A stretch of 12,772 bases of DNA from an uncultured Rickettsiales bacterium. Its GTDB lineage: Bacteria; Pseudomonadota; Alphaproteobacteria; UBA8366. Numbering within the stretch: the first letter of the stretch is position 1; each line of letters opens with the position of its first letter. Below the pieces are notes generated by a model. It saw only the letters and a list, made by a program, of their open reading frames with translations. It searched no databases and was not told the origin of the DNA. Positions 6,225-12,772 of the stretch are shown one piece after another. The stretch is from contig CAJWTF010000107.1 of NCBI GenBank assembly GCA_913046825.1, positions 1-12,772 on the forward strand. The letters run 5' to 3'. Made by a program: the position numbers and the translations under genes.

Positions 6225-6376
6225 TGGTCGTCTCTCCCTATGTTTTGTTTTACGCCGTCATCCGATAAGGATCGAGCTTGGATAGTAAGATCGGACTTTT
6301 ACCCGGGGTCGGCAAGTCGTGGATTGCGCAGAAGGCGCTAGGGCCACGGCCAATTTTGACATAAGTCTGTTATTCT
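6225..6376. promoter_or_regulatory. Divergent intergenic region between the left block and the MFS gene
   Basis: This 152-bp region must hold the promoter of the NIPSNAP-sulfatase unit and that of the divergent transporter. I see short inverted TCCGAT/ATCGGA arms (6261-6266 and 6290-6295) that could bind a regulator. A perfect TTGACA (6356-6361) lies only 15 bp before the transporter ATG, too close for a standard -10 and leader. No SD precedes that ATG. No regulator gene is present in the window. Confidence 0.4.
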
Positions 6377-7876
6377 ATGCTTGAGTATCTCACCTTCCGC
6401 CGATTGCTTTTGGTCCTCACAGTCCAGCTGACGACGCTGCTGCACGGTATGTCGATCACCGTGATCTCCATTGTCTTGCCGCAGATGAAGGGCACGCTTT
6501 CGGTCACCCAAGATCAGATCGCCTGGACCATCACCTTTAATTTGGTGGCGACGGCGATCGCGACACCGATGACGGGCTGGCTCGCGGCGCGGCTCGGTTG
6601 GCGCAATCTGCTGGTCGGCACGGTTATCGGATTTACCATCGCGACAGCGCTCTGCGGCATGGCGAATTCCTTGGAAGCGCTGATCCTGTTTCGCATCCTG
6701 CAAGGCGTCTTCGGGGCGCCCCTGCAGCCACTTGGCCAGGGCATGTTGTTGGCCAGTTTCCCGAAGCATTTACATGCGATGGTCCTCATGATGTGGGGCA
6801 TCGGCGGGGTGTTCGGCCCGGTGTTGGGGCCGGTCTTCGGTGGTGAGATCGCGGAGGCGATCAACTGGCGTTGGGCCTTTTTCGCCATGGTGCCTTTCGG
6901 CTTCATCGGCGCGATCACCGCTTGGATATCCCTCGACGAGGACCAACGGGGATCATACCCGCGCCTCGATGTCTTCGGCATCTCCATGTTGTCGATTGCC
7001 ATCGGGGCGGCGACTTTAATGCTCAATCGCGGCCAACGTCTCGATTGGTTTGATTCGACCGAAATCATCATCGAAACCGTGGTCGCGATCACCGCCTTCT
7101 ACCTCTATCTCGTTCACACGCTCACCCATGAGAAACCGTTCTTCGACCGCGCGCTTTTCGTCGATCGAAATTTCGTCATGGGATTGTTCGTCTCCTTGCT
7201 CATGGGCATGCTCAGCTATACGCCGCTCGTCATGTTCCCGCCGATGATGAAGGAGCTGGCCGGGTATCCAGAAAGCATTATCGGATACCTTTTAACGTCG
7301 CGTGGCATTGGCAATTGGTTGAGCTTTCTCATTGTGGTGCCCCTGACGCGCCGATGGCCCCGGGGGTGCCTCGCCCTAGGGCTTGCCTTCCAAGCCATAT
7401 CGGGCTTCGCGATGGCGCAGCTCGATATGAACATGACGCATTTCGACATCTTCTGGATGAACGTCTTGCAGGGATTCGGGTTTGGCCTCGGTTATACGCC
7501 GATGGCGGTGTTGGCGTTTTGCACCTTGCAAGACCGCCTCATGGTGGAAGGCTCGGCGCTGTTCAACGTGATGCGCCATTTCGGCAGCGTCGTGTTCATC
7601 TCGTTCAGCATTCTGGTGCTCACGCACGGCACGCACAGCAGCTATTCAGACCTGCGGGACTGGATCTCGCCATTTAACGAACTCTTCAACATGTCGAGTG
7701 TCGTCGGCGCTTGGTCCCATGGCACGCAAAGCGGTTTGGCTGTCCTCAATAACGAGGTGCTGCGACAGGCGACAATGATCGGCTATATCAACGCGTTCTA
7801 TCTGTTCGCCATCACCGCGACATTAACGGTTCCCTTGGCGCTGCTGTTCCGGAGCCCGGTCAAGTCTCAGGATTGA
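6377..7876 (+). CDS. MFS transporter, DHA2 (EmrB/QacA-type) family
   Basis: A 499-aa inner-membrane protein with many hydrophobic segments, consistent with the 14-helix drug:H+ antiporter-2 family. TM1 is about residues 9-36 (LLLVLTVQLTTLLHG onward), so the ATG at 6377 is needed for a whole first helix even though no SD is visible. The motif A loop is GWLAARLGWRNLL (67-79). The antiporter motif C is GIGGVFGPVLGPVFGG (141-156). The LDVFGISMLSIAIG stretch (197-210) is typical of the mid-protein helices of this family. It is the only plus-strand gene, divergent from the left block, and its 3' end overlaps the EamA-type gene by 10 bp tail to tail. A role in exporting the substrate or a toxic intermediate of the neighbouring enzymes is inferred from position only. 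No membrane-fusion partner gene is present. Confidence 0.93.
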   Translation: MLEYLTFRRLLLVLTVQLTTLLHGMSITVISIVLPQMKGTLSVTQDQIAWTITFNLVATAIATPMTGWLAARLGWRNLLVGTVIGFTIATALCGMANSLEALILFRILQGVFGAPLQPLGQGMLLASFPKHLHAMVLMMWGIGGVFGPVLGPVFGGEIAEAINWRWAFFAMVPFGFIGAITAWISLDEDQRGSYPRLDVFGISMLSIAIGAATLMLNRGQRLDWFDSTEIIIETVVAITAFYLYLVHTLTHEKPFFDRALFVDRNFVMGLFVSLLMGMLSYTPLVMFPPMMKELAGYPESIIGYLLTSRGIGNWLSFLIVVPLTRRWPRGCLALGLAFQAISGFAMAQLDMNMTHFDIFWMNVLQGFGFGLGYTPMAVLAFCTLQDRLMVEGSALFNVMRHFGSVVFISFSILVLTHGTHSSYSDLRDWISPFNELFNMSSVVGAWSHGTQSGLAVLNNEVLRQATMIGYINAFYLFAITATLTVPLALLFRSPVKSQD

Positions 7877-8751
7877 TTGCGGCGTTTCAATTGCGTCTCG
7901 CGCCATAAGATGAACAAGCCACTGCCGACGACCACACTTGCGCCGATGACCATATCCCGTTGCGGTACATCGCCGAAGAACAGGAACCCGTAGATCACCG
8001 CCCAAACCAGATTGAAATAACGGAACGGCCCGAGCACCGCGACTTCGCCGAATCGGAAGGCGATGACCAGAAAATACTGACCGACACCCTGCAACACACC
8101 GGTCAGCGCCAACAGGCCAATGCCGTATAAATCCGGTGTCTTCCAACCGAACGGCAGCGCCGCCATGCCGCCGAACAATACGAAGGCAGTCGAGCAGAAC
8201 ATGATCGAATTGTTGGTCTCGGTCGTCGACAGACGGCGGGTGAAAATGTCGCGCAGGGAATTCGTGAACGCCGCCGCGAGCGCGAAGACCGCGACCCAGA
8301 CCAGCGGGTTCGAGCCTGGCTGAATCATGAATAACACCCCGCCGAAGCCAATCAGCACCGCCATCCAACGCCGCCAACCAACCTTTTCACCTAACAGAAA
8401 CGGCGCCATCGCGGTGCCGAAGATCGGCGAGACGAAAAAGATCGCGATGACGTCCGCCAGCGGCATGACCTTTATCGCCGTGACAAAGCCGATTGTGGTG
8501 AACAACACGCAACATCCGCGCAGAATCTGTCCCTTCCAATTATTGATCCGAAGAGACCCGAGGCCACCCGTCCGGTACACCATGAAGAAAACTGGGATAA
8601 AGACGAAGAGTGAGCGGAAGAACAAAATCTCACCGACCGGATAAGTTCCGGTCAACAATTTCGCGAGGCTATCCGTCAGCGACAGGATCGCCCCTGCGCT
8701 CACCAAGGCGGCGATGCCTTTCAACTGATTGACAGCGGGCGTGGCGCTCAC
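7867..8751 (-). CDS. EamA/DMT family transporter
   Basis: A 294-aa inner-membrane protein with two homologous EamA halves (about 10-140 and 150-285), the usual ten-helix layout of drug/metabolite transporters such as RhaT/YdcZ-type carriers. Recognisable segments are FFRSLFVFIPVFFM (44-57), PLADVIAIFFVSPIFGT (96-112), the end-of-domain LLGEKVGWRRWMAVLIGFGG (118-137), and the second-half RYFNLVWAVIYGFLFFGD (243-260). The start is GTG at 8751 with no clear SD. The following MSATPAVNQLKG is a normal short cytoplasmic lead before TM1. Substrates of the family range from amino acids to nucleosides and drugs and cannot be told here. It ends convergently with the MFS gene, overlapping it by 10 bp, so the two are not cotranscribed. 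It lies 71 bp downstream of the degenerate SDR and may be read through from that operon. Confidence 0.92.
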   Translation of the reverse strand: MSATPAVNQLKGIAALVSAGAILSLTDSLAKLLTGTYPVGEILFFRSLFVFIPVFFMVYRTGGLGSLRINNWKGQILRGCCVLFTTIGFVTAIKVMPLADVIAIFFVSPIFGTAMAPFLLGEKVGWRRWMAVLIGFGGVLFMIQPGSNPLVWVAVFALAAAFTNSLRDIFTRRLSTTETNNSIMFCSTAFVLFGGMAALPFGWKTPDLYGIGLLALTGVLQGVGQYFLVIAFRFGEVAVLGPFRYFNLVWAVIYGFLFFGDVPQRDMVIGASVVVGSGLFILWRETQLKRRNQS

Positions 8752-8768
8752 GGGAGGCTCAAGGGGCT

Positions 8769-8787
8769 GGGCTTAGACATGAAGCCC
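8769..8787. other. Small hairpin between the SDR and EamA genes
   Basis: GGGCTT (8769-8774) and AAGCCC (8782-8787) form a 6-bp stem with a 7-nt loop in the 71-bp gap. It lacks a T-tract on either strand, so it is at most a weak terminator or mRNA stability element for the nitroreductase-to-SDR operon. Confidence 0.25.
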
Positions 8788-8822
8788 GGAGCATAGCACG
8801 AAAAACAAGCGAGGCGATTAGC

Positions 8823-9587
8823 TTACGTATTCCACCACGGCAGGTCGCTGAACGAGCGCATATCGATCTCATGCGTCCAGGTCGAGCGGTGCTGTTGCGA
8901 GATGTGGAAATATGTGTCGGCTATCTTCTCCGGCAGCATCAGGCCATCATGCTCCAATCCCCGATTCTCGCGGAGTTCCTGGAACTTCTCCGGCCCCAGC
9001 ATCTTGCCCAAGGTGTCGGGCGCGTCGACCGCGCCGTCGATCAGGATATGGGCGATGTGAATGCCCTTGGGCGCCAATTCCGCATTGAGCGATTGGCAGA
9101 GCATGCGCCGCCCGCCCATGGAAGCTGCGTGGGAATGCTGGCCCTTATTGCCGCGCACCGCCGCCGTCGCCGATGTCACCAGGATCGTGCCCTGGCCACG
9201 TTCTTCCATAAGCGGCACCACCGCCGAGGCTGCGCGAAACAAACCAAAGGTTGCCAACCGCCACCCCATCTCGAAGGTCTTATAATTCGTTTCTTCCAAG
9301 GTCCGATTGCCGACCTGCGAGCCGAGATTGAAAACCAAGACTTCAATGGGGCCAATATCCGCCTCCACCTCCGCGACCAGGTCCTCGATACTGTCGGGCT
9401 CGACCGCATTCAGTAGAAATCCGGTCGCCGATCCGCCGCTTTCCTTGACGCTGGCGACCATCGAATCCAAGCCGTCTTGACCAGTACGGCGCGCCAACAC
9501 AGCATGATAGCCCTCGCGCGCGAAACGCATTCCAACAGTGCCGCCGATACCGGCCCCCGCGCCAATGACGAGACAAACTGGTTTCAT
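8823..9587 (-). CDS. SDR-fold protein with degenerate active site
   Basis: A 254-aa Rossmann-fold protein. The nucleotide-binding motif GAGAGIGGTVG (9-19) is intact, and FNLGSQ (86-91) stands where NNAG usually is. TSATAAVRG (138-146) supplies the serine (Ser139). The catalytic YxxxK is absent: aligning on the following helix (LNAELAPKGIHIAH, 167-180) puts His153 at the Tyr position and Met157 at the Lys position, within HSHAASMGGRRM. It probably binds NAD(P)(H) but cannot use the classical SDR mechanism. A different chemistry or a non-catalytic role is possible. The ATG has a strong GGAGGAG SD about 10 nt upstream. It is the last gene of the nitroreductase-GST-acyl-CoA dehydrogenase operon, 30 bp after the dehydrogenase. 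The same degenerate motif seems familiar from related proteins, so it is likely a stable subfamily and not a dying gene (inference). Confidence 0.88.
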   Translation of the reverse strand: MKPVCLVIGAGAGIGGTVGMRFAREGYHAVLARRTGQDGLDSMVASVKESGGSATGFLLNAVEPDSIEDLVAEVEADIGPIEVLVFNLGSQVGNRTLEETNYKTFEMGWRLATFGLFRAASAVVPLMEERGQGTILVTSATAAVRGNKGQHSHAASMGGRRMLCQSLNAELAPKGIHIAHILIDGAVDAPDTLGKMLGPEKFQELRENRGLEHDGLMLPEKIADTYFHISQQHRSTWTHEIDMRSFSDLPWWNT

Positions 9588-9617
9588 TGTAAATTCACTC
9601 CTCCGTGGTCAGTCATC

Positions 9618-10772
9618 TCACGCCCGCTGTTGCGCTTCCGCCAGCTTGCGGCGGTAGATGATCATTTTTTGAATTTGTTTGGTGCCGTCGCCGATATGCA
9701 AACCCATCACCTCGCGCAGGCGTTGCTGGAACGGCATGTCCTTGGAATAACCGAGATGGCCGTGCAGTTGCAGACAGAGATGAATGGTCTCAAATGCGAT
9801 CTGTGGAGGCCACCATTTGCACATCGCCGCTTCCGTCGTATGCGGGCGGCTCTGATCGCGCAGCCATAGGGTTTTATAGCAAAGCAATCGGGCGGCGGTG
9901 AGCTGGGTTTCCGCAACCGCCAGCGGTTCGGTGACGCCTTGATTGTCGGCGATCGGGCGGCCGAAAGTTTCTCGCTCGAGACTATATGACCACGTCTCAT
10001 CCAAGGATGCCTGTGTCGGCGCTATACATTGCAAGCCGATCAAGGCGCGGGAGAAATCAAAACCGGCCATCACCTGTTTGAAACCCATTCCTTCATCGCC
10101 GATTATGTTTTCCGCCGGCACCTCAACTTCGTCGAAGAAGATGGAGCCGCGCCCGACCACGCCGGAGCCGACATCCTTGAAGGTCGAGCGGCTGACCCCC
10201 GGCTGATCGAGATCAACCAGGAAGGCAGTAATCCCACGGGCGCGATCTTCCTGCGCGCCGGTGCGGGTAAAGAGGACACAGAGGTCGGCTTGATGGGCCA
10301 TGGAGATCGAGGTTTTCTCGCCGTTCAAGACATAGACGTCGCCCTTGCGTTCCGCCTTGAGACGGATATTCGCGGCGTCGGAGCCCGCACTCGGCTCGGT
10401 GAGTCCGAGGCAGGAGGTTCTCCGACCGCTACAGATATCCGGGATCACCGAGGCCGCCATCTCACGGGAGCCATGATCGGCAATGATCCCGGCGTTCAGA
10501 GTGTTCAGAAGCAGGATGTAGCCGACATTAAGGTCTTCCCGCGCCAATTCCTCCATCACGATGCCTTCGGTGACGAAGTCCTCGCCGAGGCCGCCGAACT
10601 CCTCCGGCAGCGACGTGCCGATTAAACCCAGATCGCCCATCTCTCGGATCAAATTCTTGTCAAAGGCCTCCGCCTCGTCATGGGCGAGATAGTTGGGTGC
10701 CAACCGATCCTTGGCGAAACGCCGGGCCGCCTCGCGGATCGCTTCCTGGTCTTCGCTGAAATCAAAATCCAT
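9618..10772 (-). CDS. Acyl-CoA dehydrogenase
   Basis: A 384-aa FAD-dependent acyl-CoA dehydrogenase, introducing an alpha,beta double bond in an acyl-CoA and passing electrons to ETF. The order is an N-terminal helical domain (FSEDQEAIREAARRFAKD, 5-22), a middle beta domain with the signature GLTEPSAGSDAANI (123-136), and a C-terminal helical domain with RETFGRPI (267-274) and LHGHLGYSKDMP (336-347). In many family members the catalytic base is Glu in YEGT; here the motif is GDGT, with Asp362. The alternative isovaleryl-type position (DFSR, about 239-242) has Ser instead of Glu, so the base is atypical. Cyclohexanecarboxyl-CoA dehydrogenases are one group to compare. SD AGGAG overlaps the GST stop codon (gap 13 bp), indicating translational coupling. 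The substrate is unknown; a branched, cyclic or substituted acyl-CoA is a reasonable guess. Confidence 0.95.
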   Translation of the reverse strand: MDFDFSEDQEAIREAARRFAKDRLAPNYLAHDEAEAFDKNLIREMGDLGLIGTSLPEEFGGLGEDFVTEGIVMEELAREDLNVGYILLLNTLNAGIIADHGSREMAASVIPDICSGRRTSCLGLTEPSAGSDAANIRLKAERKGDVYVLNGEKTSISMAHQADLCVLFTRTGAQEDRARGITAFLVDLDQPGVSRSTFKDVGSGVVGRGSIFFDEVEVPAENIIGDEGMGFKQVMAGFDFSRALIGLQCIAPTQASLDETWSYSLERETFGRPIADNQGVTEPLAVAETQLTAARLLCYKTLWLRDQSRPHTTEAAMCKWWPPQIAFETIHLCLQLHGHLGYSKDMPFQQRLREVMGLHIGDGTKQIQKMIIYRRKLAEAQQRA

Positions 10773-10785
10773 AGTTTGTCAGCTC

Positions 10786-11448
10786 CTAGGTCGTGGTGAT
10801 CGACGCGCCGCTCGCCTTGGTTTGGCCCGCCGTGCGCGTCGGCGGCGGAACGTTCACACCGCGCTGGCAACCGGGACGAGCCGCTATTGCCGCCATCCAG
10901 CGCTCCAGATGGTCCAATCCATCGGTCGGCACACGCGCCCATTTGTGGCTTCTGATCCACGACCAGTTGGCCATATCCGCGATTGAATACTCTTCCGCCA
11001 ACCATTCGTGGTCGGCGAGATGCCGGTCCAGCACTTCATAGAGCCGGCGGGTTTCGTTGTGATAGCGTTTGCGGGCGGCGGGAACGTCTTCCGGAAAATA
11101 CCGCTCGAACGCCACCGCCTGGCCCTGCATCGGGCCGATGCCGGACATCTGAAACATCAGCCATTGCATGGCCGCGTATCGGCCCTTCAGGCTCGTCGGC
11201 ATGAACTTTCCGCTTTTCTCCGAAAGATACAGCATGATGGCGCCGGTCTCGAATATGGTCAGATCGTCCGCATCGTGGTCCACGATGACAGGGATACGAG
11301 CGTTCGGATTCATGGCCAGAAACCATTCCTCATGCTGCGTCCGTTCGCTCAGATTGAGGACATGCGGCGTATACGCCAGTTCCATCTCCTCCAGCGCAAT
11401 CGCAACTTTCCAGCCGTTTGGCGTCGGCGCGGTATAGAAATCGATCAT
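10786..11448 (-). CDS. Glutathione S-transferase, YfcG-like (Nu-class type)
   Basis: A 220-aa cytosolic glutathione transferase with an N-terminal thioredoxin-fold domain and an all-helical C-terminal domain. The start FYTAPTPNGWKVAIALEE (4-21) closely matches E. coli YfcG (APTPNG), with Thr9 and Asn11 at the positions used by Nu-class enzymes in place of a catalytic Tyr/Ser/Cys. ARIPVIVDHD (50-59) contains the cis-Pro, and FETGAIMLYLSEK (65-77) the glutathione-binding Glu-Thr pair. GPMQGQAVAF and YSIADMANWSWI in the C-terminal domain also parallel YfcG. YfcG-type enzymes act as disulfide-bond reductases with glutathione. Dehalogenating or epoxide-opening activity is possible but not shown by sequence. 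The ATG at 11448 lies 25 bp after the nitroreductase stop with only a weak CAGG SD, so coupling to the upstream gene is likely. The last 20 residues are probably disordered. Confidence 0.93.
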   Translation of the reverse strand: MIDFYTAPTPNGWKVAIALEEMELAYTPHVLNLSERTQHEEWFLAMNPNARIPVIVDHDADDLTIFETGAIMLYLSEKSGKFMPTSLKGRYAAMQWLMFQMSGIGPMQGQAVAFERYFPEDVPAARKRYHNETRRLYEVLDRHLADHEWLAEEYSIADMANWSWIRSHKWARVPTDGLDHLERWMAAIAARPGCQRGVNVPPPTRTAGQTKASGASITTT

Positions 11449-11473
11449 TCGCTAGCCTGACTCATTGCGAAGA

Positions 11474-12145
11474 TTAAAACCCACGAAAGTGAGCGACATT
11501 GGCGACATCCTCGCGCTCACTGACCAAGGTATTCTCGATTGCGCTCTCATCCGCATAACCAAGCGACATGCCGGAGACCAACGCTTGGTCGTCCGGGATG
11601 CCGAGATGGCGAAACACCGGCTCCTGAAATGAAATCCATGCGGCTTGCGGGCAGGTGTGCAAACCCAAGCCCCGCGCCGCCAGCATGATCGTCTGAATAT
11701 ACATGCCTGCATCCGCCCAACTGCCGAGCGACAGATAGGTGTCGGTCGTGATGAACAAGCCGACCGGCGCGTCGAAGAACTTGAAATTCCGCGCCCCTTG
11801 CTTCGCCATCGCCGCGCGATCGCCCTTTTCTATACCCAGCAAACCATACAGCGCCCAACCAACACCACGACGTCGGCTGTTATGCAATTCCGACCAGGTG
11901 GGGGGATAGTAGTCATAGTCCTCATATTTTTTGCTTTCACCTTCCGCCGCCAGAGCCAAAACGTCATCGGTGATCGCTTGGCGTACCGCACCGGTACAGA
12001 CATAGACTTGCCACGGCTGAGTATTGGTGCCGCTGGGCGAGCGCTGAGAGATTTCCAAAAGTTTATCGATCGTCTCCTTGCAAACTTCTTGATCGGTAAA
12101 TGCCCGAATTGATTTTCGGGTCATAATGGCTTCGAGAACGTCCAT
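11474..12145 (-). CDS. Nitroreductase family FMN oxidoreductase
   Basis: A 223-aa FMN-dependent NAD(P)H oxidoreductase of the nitroreductase/NfnB family, of normal length. From ATG12145 the protein opens MDVLEAIMTRKSIRAF with the FMN-phosphate-binding RxSxRxF pattern (10-16). SQRSPSGTNTQPWQVYV (33-49) is the canonical second FMN motif. DAPVGLFITTD (125-135), SWADAGMYIQTIMLAARGLG (141-160) and HTCPQAAW (162-169) complete the fold. I preferred ATG12145 over ATG12214 because an AGAGGA SD sits 4-5 nt upstream and the family pattern begins there; the extra 23 residues do not look like the family. Members reduce nitroaromatics, quinones, enones or act in dehalogenation, so the substrate is open. 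It is the first gene of the right-hand operon (nitroreductase, GST, acyl-CoA dehydrogenase, SDR). Confidence 0.93.
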   Translation of the reverse strand: MDVLEAIMTRKSIRAFTDQEVCKETIDKLLEISQRSPSGTNTQPWQVYVCTGAVRQAITDDVLALAAEGESKKYEDYDYYPPTWSELHNSRRRGVGWALYGLLGIEKGDRAAMAKQGARNFKFFDAPVGLFITTDTYLSLGSWADAGMYIQTIMLAARGLGLHTCPQAAWISFQEPVFRHLGIPDDQALVSGMSLGYADESAIENTLVSEREDVANVAHFRGF

Positions 12146-12772
12146 GTCTTCCTCTAGAATAAATTTGTCGCTGGTTCTTAATTCCAATTTACACCAAGCC
12201 ACGTGGCAAGCCATGGGCGGTTACCAGATTTAGATTCAATCGAAAACCTTCCTCACGAATTTCATCCAGCTGCCATTCGGTAAAGTTAAAATGGACTGCC
12301 TTTTCTTTGTTTAGCTCTTAAGACTCCACTTGAGTGGTCTAGAATTGGTCCAAGAACGAGACCCACGGGGTACCAGAGAATTCTATCGTTCTTCTTTTTT
12401 ATATTTACCCACCCCAGCAAGCGGAGCAGTTTCTGAATAGGCCATTGGTCTGCAGTAAGATACCGATATTGTAATCTAATTTTGCGCAAGCGACGTATTA
12501 ATCATTAGAGGGTTGCCTCCATTGTCCCGCGAAAGGGAGCAATCTTTGAACCGTTTGCGCCTCTCCCCCTTTTGAAAACTCTGCCGGCGCCCTCTACTTT
12601 TCCTTAGCTGTGCCCCTGTATCATGCCCGAGACCAATCGTTTTCCAAGTAAGTGGCATAAAATTGGTATAAGAATGACTCCAATATTTCAATATCTTCAG
12701 TCGCATCCTCATGAGATGGAAAAAATGATTTATTACCATAATTGCTTCCATTTCTATAAAATTTACCATGAA
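12146..12772. other. AT-rich stretch without recognisable genes
   Basis: These 627 bases hold no gene I can support. Hand counting gives about 42% GC for 12241-12772, against 60% in a sampled coding line near 11.05 kb. The longest minus-strand open frame (12476-12769, 97 codons) touches the window edge, has no family-like segment, and is rich in Arg/Lys/Ser. A second (12286-12489) is equally featureless. A 42-codon minus-strand open frame without a start (12189-12317) encodes a more protein-like segment, FTEWQLDEIREEGFRLNLNL, and ends in TAA; it could be the tail of a decayed gene. No tRNA, transposase or terminal repeat was recognised. It presumably contains the promoter of the right operon. 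Confidence 0.5.
12198..12207. promoter_or_regulatory. Perfect palindrome GCCACGTGGC upstream of the nitroreductase operon
   Basis: A 10-bp perfect palindrome, flanked by CAA and AAG, lies about 53 bp upstream of the nitroreductase start, in the region where its promoter should be. It could be an operator for a dimeric regulator. No regulator gene is in the window and no clear -35/-10 pair was found, so this is suggestive only. Confidence 0.25.

Noticed and set aside
864..6341. Long plus-strand open frames opposite the left-block genes (for example 2185-3015, 4626-5537, 5538-6341).
   Set aside because: They lie opposite genes with clear family motifs on the minus strand, encode Arg/His-rich sequence with no recognisable domain, and have no consistent ribosome binding sites. 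They are expected products of high-GC codon structure.
6356..6361. Perfect TTGACA as a -35 box for the MFS gene.
   Set aside because: A -10 at 16-18 bp spacing would fall after the ATG at 6377, and a later start would delete the first membrane helix. No suitable TATAAT-like box is present.
12146..12214. Longer nitroreductase start at ATG12214.
   Set aside because: The extra 23 residues do not match the family N-terminus, whereas ATG12145 has a GAGG-type ribosome site and begins directly with the family pattern.
12476..12769. A 97-codon minus-strand frame at the right edge as a real gene.
   Set aside because: No domain, no visible ribosome site because it abuts the edge, and composition typical of chance translation. 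It is described only as part of the AT-rich stretch.
1..12772. tRNA, rRNA, riboswitch or transposase genes anywhere in the window.
   Set aside because: I saw no cloverleaf-like ends, rRNA segments, conserved riboswitch cores or transposase motifs on either strand by eye.

Overview
The window looks like part of an alphaproteobacterial chromosome, probably from an environmental lineage rich in catabolic genes. This rests on the moderately high GC of the coding part (one 60-base line near 11.05 kb counts to 60%), on protein families typical of such bacteria, and on short dispersed palindromes of a kind common in proteobacteria. Lineage is an inference; there is no rRNA or other marker. Twelve protein genes are supported. 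Eleven are on the minus strand, and one transporter is on the plus strand.

Left block (1-6224, all minus, transcribed right to left). The order is a NIPSNAP-family small protein, a Cys-type sulfatase, a short-chain dehydrogenase (SDR) homologue with the complete signature of halohydrin dehalogenases, a thiamine-diphosphate C-C lyase/decarboxylase, a nitronate monooxygenase-like flavoprotein, and an SDR cut by the left edge. The first three genes are tightly packed (15 and 5 bp gaps). The next gaps are 105, about 110-150 and about 160 bp. The last two carry dispersed palindromic repeats, so the block may be several transcription units.

Middle (6377-8751). Two membrane transporters meet tail to tail with a 10-bp overlap: a DHA2-type major facilitator (plus) and an EamA/DMT-type carrier (minus). 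The facilitator is divergent from the left block.

Right block (8823-12145, minus). A compact four-gene operon runs nitroreductase, YfcG-like glutathione transferase, acyl-CoA dehydrogenase, degenerate SDR, with gaps of 25, 13 and 30 bp. Beyond it (12146-12772) lies a stretch without recognisable genes. Its GC falls to about 42% by hand count, suggesting a junction with foreign or decayed DNA.

Together the genes look like a catabolic or detoxification locus for an unidentified small molecule: ester hydrolysis, epoxide/halohydrin (or nitro-alcohol) chemistry, C-C cleavage, flavin and glutathione chemistry, and acyl-CoA oxidation, with two transporters. The most notable element is the halohydrin dehalogenase homologue next to a sulfatase and a ThDP lyase, because the natural role of halohydrin dehalogenases is poorly understood. 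Several enzymes also lack the usual catalytic residue of their family (nitronate monooxygenase-like protein, acyl-CoA dehydrogenase, second complete SDR). The nitronate monooxygenase-like gene has no normal start codon where its conserved N-terminus begins.
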